From: Hydrogenophaga aromaticivorans
GTDB lineage: Bacteria; Pseudomonadota; Gammaproteobacteria; Burkholderiales; Burkholderiaceae_C
NCBI RefSeq assembly: GCF_013387465.1
Contig: NZ_VYGV01000007.1
Coordinates: 120,549-184,548 of the forward strand
Length of the DNA stretch: 64,000 nucleotides
Direction of reading: 5' to 3'
Position 1 is the stretch's first letter; the number at the start of each line of letters is the position of its first letter. This document shows positions 58,437-64,000 of the stretch, piece by piece. Below the pieces are notes generated by a model that saw only the letters and a program-made list of their open reading frames with translations, had not been told where the DNA came from and ran no database searches. Position numbers and translations under genes: made by a program.

Positions 58437-59081
58437 ATGACACAACCCGAAGATCACACCGCCCCCCCGCCGCCCGACAGCGATGTCATGCTGGTGCAAC
58501 GCACGCTTGCCGGGGAGCAGCGCGCGTTCGAGCTGCTGGTCATCAAATACCAGAGAAGGGTGGAGCGCCTGATCGGGCGCATGGTGCGCGATGTTGATCT
58601 GGTGCAGGATATCGCCCAGGAGACCTTCATCCGGGCCTACCGGGCGCTGGCGCAGTTTCGGGGTGACGCCCAGTTCTACACCTGGCTTTACCGGATCGCC
58701 GTCAACACGGCGAAAAAGCAGCTGCTGGAACTCAAGCGCGACCCGCTGATCTTCCAGTCCCAGATGAAATCAGCGGAGGATGATGAAACTTCCTCCTCCG
58801 AACGCGAACTAAATTCCAACGCGGTTGATCACGAGACGCCCGAAGCGGTGTTGGCCAGCAAGGAAATTGCCGAGGCGGTGAACGCTGCCATGGACGCTTT
58901 GCCGGAAGAGTTGCGCATGGCGATCAGCTTGCGGGAAATGGACGGTTTGAGCTACGAAGAGATTGCGCTGGCACTGGATTGCCCCATCGGTACGGTGCGT
59001 TCTCGCATCTTCCGGGCGCGCGAAGCGATATCGGGCCGCATCAAACCGATGCTGGAGCGCCAGTCCGGCAAACGCTGGTGA
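58437..59081 (+). CDS. rpoE: RNA polymerase sigma factor RpoE (sigma-E, ECF)
   Basis: A 214-residue ECF sigma factor for the envelope-stress response. Region 2 has DVDLVQDIAQETFIRAYRAL and FYTWLYRIAVNTAKK. Region 4 has LREMDGLSYEEIALALDCP and GTVRSRIFRAREAI. A Ser/Glu-rich linker joins them. ATG 58437 is the likely start; a longer open frame from 58404 lacks support. It is followed by its anti-sigma factor and rseB. Confidence 0.95.
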   Translation: MTQPEDHTAPPPPDSDVMLVQRTLAGEQRAFELLVIKYQRRVERLIGRMVRDVDLVQDIAQETFIRAYRALAQFRGDAQFYTWLYRIAVNTAKKQLLELKRDPLIFQSQMKSAEDDETSSSERELNSNAVDHETPEAVLASKEIAEAVNAAMDALPEELRMAISLREMDGLSYEEIALALDCPIGTVRSRIFRAREAISGRIKPMLERQSGKRW

Positions 59082-59131
59082 TGCCGAATACGGTGCGGTG
59101 TGAACGGGGCTTGAACCCTTGAGTTTTTTGG

Positions 59132-59848
59132 ATGTCAACCATGAATGCCGAACAAGACAACGTGAATGTGCGCCAACCTGCGAGGGTTGGTGTGCCATTT
59201 CATTCCGATCCGGATAGCGATCTGGCGGGTGCACTGTCTGCGTTGACCGATGGTGAGATCGGTGCGGACGAGCTGGACGCCCTTCTGGCCGATGCCGACC
59301 ACCGTTCCGAGCTGCACGCCGATTGGCATGCCTACCAGGTGATTGGCGATGTGCTGCGTGGCACGGCGCCTGCCGTGTCGAACGTCGCGCCGCAGGCCTT
59401 TGTGGCCGGTATCAGTGCGCGACTCCAGCTTGCCGAGCGGCCCCAGAGCCGGCCAGCGAGCCCGGTCGTGATGGCTCAGGTGCGTGGAGCGGCGGCGAAC
59501 GACCCGGTGATGCGCTGGAAGATGGCGGCGGGTCTGGCCTCCCTGGCGGCCGTTGTTGCCGTGAGCTGGAGCGTGATTCAGGGGGCATCGGTTCCGGGTG
59601 ACCCAGCCGTTTCAGGGCCCCAGCTGGCGCAGGTCGCACCACCCACAGATCCGGCGAAACCGGTGGTTGCCGCCTCTGATACCGGGTCAACCAATGTGGC
59701 GGTGAGCACCGGGCAGGGCATCTTGATTCGCGATGCGCGGCTTGAGCAGATGCTGGCGGAGCATCGGCAGTATGGCGGCATGTCTGCGCTGCAGATGCCG
59801 GCGGGCTTCCTGCGCAACGCCACCTACGACACCGCTCCGCAGCGCTGA
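59132..59848 (+). CDS. rseA: anti-sigma-E factor RseA
   Basis: A 238-residue single-pass inner-membrane protein. The N-terminal anti-sigma domain (LSALTDGEIGADELDALLAD, WHAYQVIGDVLRG) binds RpoE. One transmembrane helix lies about residues 129-150 (WKMAAGLASLAAVVAVSWSVI). The periplasmic tail is Pro/Ala-rich with a conserved end (HRQYGGMSALQMPAGFLRNA). ATG 59132 or 59141 may start. It overlaps rseB by one base (TGATG). Confidence 0.92.
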   Translation: MSTMNAEQDNVNVRQPARVGVPFHSDPDSDLAGALSALTDGEIGADELDALLADADHRSELHADWHAYQVIGDVLRGTAPAVSNVAPQAFVAGISARLQLAERPQSRPASPVVMAQVRGAAANDPVMRWKMAAGLASLAAVVAVSWSVIQGASVPGDPAVSGPQLAQVAPPTDPAKPVVAASDTGSTNVAVSTGQGILIRDARLEQMLAEHRQYGGMSALQMPAGFLRNATYDTAPQR

Positions 59849-60936
59849 TGCACATGGTTTCTCACCTGTCGTTCGGTCGGCTTCTGTCGCGTGGCGTGGC
59901 CCCATCCCGGACCTGTTCAGGTCGGGGTGCACGGCTGCAACCTTGGTCCGGGCTGGTCCTGGTGGCGCTGGTCTTGGGACTCTGGCAGCCCTTGGTGCAG
60001 GCACAGTCGCAGGGTGGGGCCGCGGTGCCGACGCGCAGTGTCAATGAGTGGCTCGTCCGAATGCAGGAAGCATCGCGGCAGCGGGCCTACACCGGCACCT
60101 TGGTGGTGTCGGCGGGCTCGGTGATGTCGGCCTCGCGCATCTGGCATGTCTGTGATGGCGTGCAGCAGATGGAGCGCATCGAGACGCTCACCGGCGCACC
60201 ACGGACCACCATCCGCCGCAACAACGAAGTGATCACCTTTGTTCCCGACGCCAAAACCGCGTGGATCGAGGAGCGCGAGTCGCTGGGGTTGTTTCCCGAT
60301 TTGTTGCGCACGCCCGCCAACGCCATTCCCAAATACTACGAGGTGCGTGAAACTGGGGTGCAGCGTGTGGCCGGGCATCTGGCCGATGTGGTCGAGATTC
60401 TCCCCAGAGACCCTTTGCGGTTTGGCTTTCGTATCTGGTCTGAACAGAAAACCGGTCTGGTCGTGAAGCTGCAGACCTTGGGTGAAAAGGATGTCGTGCT
60501 GGAGCAGCTCGCCTATTCCGAACTCCAGCTGGATGCACCCGTGCGCATGGACAAGCTGCGCAAGATGATGAAAGACACCCGCGGCTATGAGGTGTATCGA
60601 CCGGTGGTGAAAAAGACCACGCCCGAGGCCGAAGGATGGCAATTCAAGGATGTGGTTCCAGGCTTCCTGCGCATGAGCTGCCACACCCGGGATGCCGGTG
60701 AGGCCAACGAAGTTTCTTCCGTGCCGATGCAGTGCATTTTTTCGGACGGGCTGGCTTCGGTCTCCCTGTTTGTCGAGCCACTCGACGCACGCCGGCATGG
60801 CGCTGAAACCAGCGCCGTGATGGGCGCCACCCATTCGCTGGGCATGCGACTGGGCAACCATTGGTTGACCGTCCTGGGGGAAGTGCCACCGGTCACCCTT
60901 CAGCGGTTCGCCCAGGCACTTCAGCGAACGCGTTGA
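59848..60936 (+). CDS. rseB: sigma-E regulatory protein RseB (MucB)
   Basis: A 362-residue periplasmic protein with an N-terminal export signal (LVLVALVLGLWQPLVQAQ, about residues 35-53). The first domain has the LolA/LppX-like fold (SRQRAYTGTLVVSAG, GLFPDLL) and the second is the RseA-binding domain. It protects RseA from DegS and senses lipopolysaccharide and lipoproteins. The start is coupled to rseA. Confidence 0.92.
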   Translation: MHMVSHLSFGRLLSRGVAPSRTCSGRGARLQPWSGLVLVALVLGLWQPLVQAQSQGGAAVPTRSVNEWLVRMQEASRQRAYTGTLVVSAGSVMSASRIWHVCDGVQQMERIETLTGAPRTTIRRNNEVITFVPDAKTAWIEERESLGLFPDLLRTPANAIPKYYEVRETGVQRVAGHLADVVEILPRDPLRFGFRIWSEQKTGLVVKLQTLGEKDVVLEQLAYSELQLDAPVRMDKLRKMMKDTRGYEVYRPVVKKTTPEAEGWQFKDVVPGFLRMSCHTRDAGEANEVSSVPMQCIFSDGLASVSLFVEPLDARRHGAETSAVMGATHSLGMRLGNHWLTVLGEVPPVTLQRFAQALQRTR

Positions 60937-61020
60937 AGTATCGGCCCGTTGGAGCGGGCACCCGGATGTTCCCTTTGCCCTTGTGTTTTCAGCTGTTTTG
61001 CCCGTCTGAACAGGATCAAC

Positions 61021-62517
61021 ATGACATTCAGTAAATCGAATCGCACTCCCTTCGTTAGCGTGGCCACCGCAGGGATGGTGGCGCTGGCCGGCGCCATGGC
61101 GCTGTTGTCGCCTGTGCCGTTGTCCGCACAAGGCGTCTTCTCCGCGCCCAGTGTGCGTGGCTTGCCTGATTTCACCGATCTGGTCGATCTGGTTGGGCCC
61201 TCGGTGGTGAACATCCGCACGCTGGAGCGCGCCAGTGTTCCTGAAGAAGGGGCATCCGGAACAGATGAGCAGATGCTGGAGTTCTTCCGCCGGTTTGGGA
61301 TTCCCATCCCACCCGGCGTGACGCCTCGCGGCCCGCGTGCGGAACGGGGTCCGTCCGAAGAGGCGCAGCCTCGCGGTGTGGGCTCGGGCTTCATTCTCAG
61401 CAGTGACGGGCTGATCATGACCAACGCGCATGTGGTGGAAGGCGCTGACGAGCTGATTGTCACCCTGCCGGACAAGCGTGAGTTCAAGGCCAAGGTGGTG
61501 GGTACTGACAAGCGCACCGATGTGGCGGTGGTCAAGATCGAGGCAAGTGGTCTGAGTGCCGTGAAGATCGGTGACGTGAACCGTCTTCGCGTCGGCGAAT
61601 GGGTGATGGCCATCGGGTCGCCCTTTGGACTTGAGAATTCGGTGACCGCCGGCATCGTGAGTGCCAAGAAGCGTGACACAGGGGACTTCCTGCCCTTCAT
61701 CCAGACCGACGTGGCGATCAATCCCGGCAACTCGGGTGGTCCGCTCATCAACATGCGGGGTGAGGTGGTGGGCATCAACAGCCAGATCTATTCACGCTCG
61801 GGGGGGTTCCAGGGGATTTCGTTTGCCATCCCGATCGATGAGGCGGTGCGCGTGTCCGACCAGCTCCGTGCGACCGGGCGCGTGACTCGGGGGCGCATCG
61901 GTGTGCAGATCGATCAGGTCAGCAAGGAAGTGGCCGAGTCCATTGGCCTGGGGCGGCCTCGGGGCGCCTTGGTGCGCGGTGTCGAAAACGATTCGCCAGC
62001 AGCCAAAGCGGGTTTGGAGCCGGGTGACATCATCCTGCGTTTCGATGGCACTGAGATCGACAAGTCGGTGGACCTGCCACGGCTGGTGGGCAATACGCGA
62101 CCCGGCAGCAAGAGTCGTATGACGGTGTTCCGTCGCGGTTCGCAACGCGAGCTGAGCATCACGGTGGCCGAGCTGGAGCCCGAGCGCGCAGCCTCGCGCC
62201 CGTCGGCGCCCGAGCCCGCCAAGCCACAGCCAGCGGGGACAGCCAAGGCGCTGGGTTTGACGCTCTCCGATCTCACCCCGGCGCTCAAGAAAGAGCTGAA
62301 CCTCAAGAGTGGTGTGCGCGTGGAGAGCGCTGAAGGGCCGGCTGCGCGCGCTGGCTTGCGCGAAGGCGATGTGATCGTTGCCGTCGCCAACACGGACACC
62401 GGCAACGTCGCTGAACTCGAGGCCGCGCTGGTGAAACTTGACAAGTCACGCCCGGTCAATGTGCTGTTCCGTCGCGGCGATTGGGCACAGTACGCGGTGA
62501 TCCGCCCGAGTCGATGA
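61021..62517 (+). CDS. degP: periplasmic Do-type serine protease (DegP/MucD)
   Basis: A 498-residue HtrA protease. The signal peptide ends about residue 36 (PVPLSAQG). The trypsin-like triad is His in TNAHVVEGADE, Asp in KRTDVAVVKIE and Ser in NPGNSGGPLIN. Two PDZ domains follow (from GRIGVQIDQV and from ALGLTLSDL), joined by a Pro/Ala linker. It is the fourth gene of the rpoE operon, where the protease is often called MucD. ATG 61021 is chosen on the signal peptide. Confidence 0.95.
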   Translation: MTFSKSNRTPFVSVATAGMVALAGAMALLSPVPLSAQGVFSAPSVRGLPDFTDLVDLVGPSVVNIRTLERASVPEEGASGTDEQMLEFFRRFGIPIPPGVTPRGPRAERGPSEEAQPRGVGSGFILSSDGLIMTNAHVVEGADELIVTLPDKREFKAKVVGTDKRTDVAVVKIEASGLSAVKIGDVNRLRVGEWVMAIGSPFGLENSVTAGIVSAKKRDTGDFLPFIQTDVAINPGNSGGPLINMRGEVVGINSQIYSRSGGFQGISFAIPIDEAVRVSDQLRATGRVTRGRIGVQIDQVSKEVAESIGLGRPRGALVRGVENDSPAAKAGLEPGDIILRFDGTEIDKSVDLPRLVGNTRPGSKSRMTVFRRGSQRELSITVAELEPERAASRPSAPEPAKPQPAGTAKALGLTLSDLTPALKKELNLKSGVRVESAEGPAARAGLREGDVIVAVANTDTGNVAELEAALVKLDKSRPVNVLFRRGDWAQYAVIRPSR

Positions 62518-62536
62518 GGCCGGGCGAAACTCGAAT

Positions 62537-62601
62537 CCACCCCAATTGAGGCCAAAAACCCACTGATCTTTATGGGATTTAGGGCTTGTGGGTTGGGGTG
62601 G
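62537..62601. other. fold-back structure after degP
   Basis: CCACCCCAA (62537-62545) pairs perfectly with TTGGGGTGG (62593-62601). AACCCAC (62557-62563) can pair with GTGGGTT (62588-62594), sharing two T residues, so the two pairings compete or stack. No T run follows. It probably shapes the 3' end of the rpoE operon transcript. Confidence 0.55.
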
Positions 62602-62656
62602 CTGGCACGCCACACACCGCTTGTCTGCCGAAGTACCCGGTCTGCCCACCATCGTT

Positions 62657-62672
62657 GTGAGTGATTACTCAC
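62657..62672. promoter_or_regulatory. operator-like inverted repeat in the degP-lepA gap
   Basis: GTGAGT, GATT, ACTCAC: six-base inverted arms with a four-base centre, the shape of a TetR- or GntR-type operator. No regulator gene is adjacent. It is a sequence observation only. Confidence 0.35.
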
Positions 62673-62787
62673 CATTCCCCGGTTTCTCCTGACCGAATTC
62701 GATAAAATCGGGCCAGTTCCGGATCGATTCCGTCGTCGAGGCACCGCATCGGTCCACGATGTGAGAATCGCGCCCGAATGGCTTCGG

Positions 62788-62796
62788 TCATCCACA
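62788..62796 (+). promoter_or_regulatory. DnaA-box-like sequence
   Basis: TCATCCACA, one mismatch to TTATCCACA. It lies 38 bases before a perfect box in opposite orientation. Confidence 0.4.
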
Positions 62797-62834
62797 GATG
62801 CTTCACAAGAGCACCGAATTTCCTGTGAATGAAT

Positions 62835-62843
62835 TGTGGATAA
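62835..62843 (-). promoter_or_regulatory. perfect DnaA box
   Basis: TGTGGATAA, the exact complement of the consensus TTATCCACA. It lies in a relatively AT-rich part of the degP-lepA gap. Confidence 0.55.
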
Positions 62844-62890
62844 GTTTCATGTTGCTGCGCTGCAACAAGTCTCGGTGAGCGTTTGTCGGG

Positions 62891-62918
62891 TTTGAATTCC
62901 GGGCTTTTTGCCTACAAT
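62891..62918 (+). promoter_or_regulatory. promoter of the candidate small RNA / lepA leader
   Basis: TTTGAA (62891-62896) and TACAAT (62913-62918) are 16 bases apart. Start of transcription would be about 62925. Confidence 0.5.
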
Positions 62919-62924
62919 GAAGTC

Positions 62925-62989
62925 CCAACTATCGCAGTTGCCATTGATTGTTGGTTATGGGCGCGTCAACAGCTGACGCGCCCTTTTTT
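62925..62989 (+). ncRNA. candidate short RNA or attenuated leader upstream of lepA
   Basis: About 65 bases from the predicted start to an intrinsic terminator. It contains CAACT-ATCGC-AGTTG (small hairpin, about 62926-62940) and then the terminator stem. It holds no ribosome site or reading frame of note. It could be an independent small RNA or a leader whose terminator controls lepA, which starts 61 bases later. Not recognised as a known family. Confidence 0.45.
62959..62989 (+). terminator. intrinsic terminator before lepA
   Basis: GGGCGCGTCA (62959-62968), ACAGC loop, TGACGCGCCC (62974-62983), then six T. Ten perfect pairs. Confidence 0.9.
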
Positions 62990-63049
62990 ATGGTTCCCCG
63001 CAGCCTTGTGCGTGGGCACTTTGTTCCCCTGGTAGAGCTGTTTTTCTTG

Positions 63050-64000
63050 ATGAACCACATCCGCAATTTTTCGATCATCGCGCACATCGATCACGGCAAG
63101 TCCACGCTGGCCGACCGCATCATTTCCCTCTGTGGCGGCCTGTCCGATCGCGAGATGAGCGAGCAGGTGCTGGACTCGATGGACATCGAGAAGGAGCGTG
63201 GCATCACCATCAAGGCGCAGACCGCCGCGCTCCAATACAAGGCGCGCGACGGGCAGGTCTACAACCTGAATCTGATCGACACACCGGGTCACGTGGACTT
63301 CTCCTATGAAGTGAGCCGCTCCCTCTCAGCCTGCGAAGGTGCGCTGCTGGTGGTGGACGCCAGCCAGGGCGTTGAGGCGCAGACCGTGGCCAACTGCTAC
63401 ACCGCGCTCGACCTGGGTGTGGAGGTGGTGCCGGTGCTCAACAAGATGGACCTGCCCAACGCCGATCCCGAAAATGCCAAGAGCGAGATCGAAGACGTGA
63501 TCGGCATCGACGCGACCGACGCCATTCCCTGTTCGGCCAAAAGTGGCATGGGTGTGGAAGACATCCTGGAGGCCGTCGTTGCGCGCATACCGGCGCCCAA
63601 GGGCAATCCCAACGCACCGCTGCGCGCCATGATTGTGGACAGTTGGTACGACGCCTATGTGGGCGTGGTGATGCTCGTGCGCGTGGTCGACGGTCAGCTG
63701 CTCAAGGGCGAGCGGTTCAAGATGATGGCCACCAATACCGTCTACAACGCCGACAACCTGGGTGTTTTCACGCCCGGTAACGAACCGAGAGACGCGCTCA
63801 AGGCCGGTGAGGTGGGCTACATCATTGCAGGCATCAAGGAGCTGCAGGCGGCCAAGGTGGGCGACACCATCACGCTGGAAAAGAAGCTGCCCAACAACCT
63901 CGGTCCGGCCGAAGAGGCGCTGCCCGGTTTCAAGGAAGTGCAGCCACAGGTGTTTGCCGGTCTGTACCCGACTGAGGCGAACCAGTACGACGGCCTTCGC
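63050..64000 (+). CDS. lepA: elongation factor 4 LepA (N-terminal 317 residues, cut by the window edge)
   Basis: A translational GTPase that back-translocates stalled ribosomes. The frame is open to the window end. G1 is [10 protein letters not shown]2 lies in [12 protein letters not shown]3 is DTPGH and G4 NKMD; the G domain is followed by domain II ([15 protein letters not shown]). [16 protein letters not shown] at the start is diagnostic of LepA rather than EF-G. Its place after rpoE-rseAB-degP is the usual order in these bacteria, often followed by lepB and rnc. Confidence 0.97.
   Translation, partial: MNHIRNFSIIAHIDHGKSTLADRIISLCGGLSDREMSEQVLDSMDIEKERGITIKAQTAALQYKARDGQVYNLNLIDTPGHVDFSYEVSRSLSACEGALLVVDASQGVEAQTVANCYTALDLGVEVVPVLNKMDLPNADPENAKSEIEDVIGIDATDAIPCSAKSGMGVEDILEAVVARIPAPKGNPNAPLRAMIVDSWYDAYVGVVMLVRVVDGQLLKGERFKMMATNTVYNADNLGVFTPGNEPRDALKAGEVGYIIAGIKELQAAKVGDTITLEKKLPNNLGPAEEALPGFKEVQPQVFAGLYPTEANQYDGLR

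Noticed and set aside
62560-62590. The degP fold-back as a classical terminator
   Set aside because: Stem is strong but lacks a T tract on either strand; kept only as a structural feature.

Overview
The window is a GC-rich stretch of a betaproteobacterial chromosome. The gene order and content point to the Comamonadaceae (order Burkholderiales), most like Hydrogenophaga. Evidence is the order yceD-rpmF-plsX-fabHDG-acpP-fabF-rpoE-rseAB-degP-lepA, hemCDXY next to ppc, an H-NS-like protein, and adjoining Calvin-cycle and Sox gene clusters. The genus is inference; no search was run. Almost every gene is recognisable housekeeping or lithoautotrophy metabolism. There is no CRISPR array, prophage, insertion sequence or obvious foreign island.

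Layout. 1-4808: the tail of an upstream gene, two tandem HDOD proteins, a patatin-like lipase, trhO and a small outer-membrane barrel. 4867-15942: cbbR divergent from a nine-gene Calvin-Benson operon, cbbY-rpe-fbp-prk-tkt-gph-gap-pgk-fba. It lacks RuBisCO genes, so CO2 fixation needs cbbLS or cbbM elsewhere. 16196-26760: a thiosulfate/sulfide oxidation locus. A dihaem cytochrome, soxF and soxE lie on the minus strand, divergent from an ArsR-type regulator followed by soxC-soxD-cytochrome c-soxY-soxZ-soxA-soxX-soxB and a small lipoprotein. The two clusters converge and fit a sulfur- or hydrogen-driven facultative autotroph: Sox supplies electrons, cbb consumes ATP and reductant.

26965-36990: tRNA-Ser(CGA), a histidine kinase and a response regulator in convergent orientation, a minus-strand run rnm-EamA-tsaC-like-M50 protease-trpS, and ppc. 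37138-41495: hemC-hemD-hemX-hemY. 41652-50579: rne divergent from rluC, an H-NS-like gene, a phosphatase, a Rieske protein, an S49 peptidase and galU, then a minus-strand methyltransferase. 50576-64000: maf divergent from yceD-rpmF-plsX-fab-acpP-fabF, then the sigma-E operon rpoE-rseA-rseB-degP, a 532-base gap rich in structure, and the start of lepA.

The most unusual thing is not a protein. Seven copies of a roughly 90-100 base structured repeat occur. Six begin just after the stop codon of fbp, prk, tkt, the dihaem cytochrome gene, soxF or ppc, and a seventh is tandem behind the cytochrome copy. All lie in the same sense as the gene before them. Each keeps a GGC-RAA-GCC hairpin, and in six of seven the hairpin is enclosed by a six-base outer stem of different sequence that still pairs perfectly. 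That is compensatory change and strong evidence of a conserved fold. Other points of interest are an intrinsic terminator inside the sox operon, a perfect 11-base hairpin before soxB, a lipobox on SoxX, a stand-alone cytochrome that looks like a copy of the SoxD C-terminal domain, a TrpS with an extra C-terminal domain, and a candidate small RNA with nearby DnaA boxes upstream of lepA.
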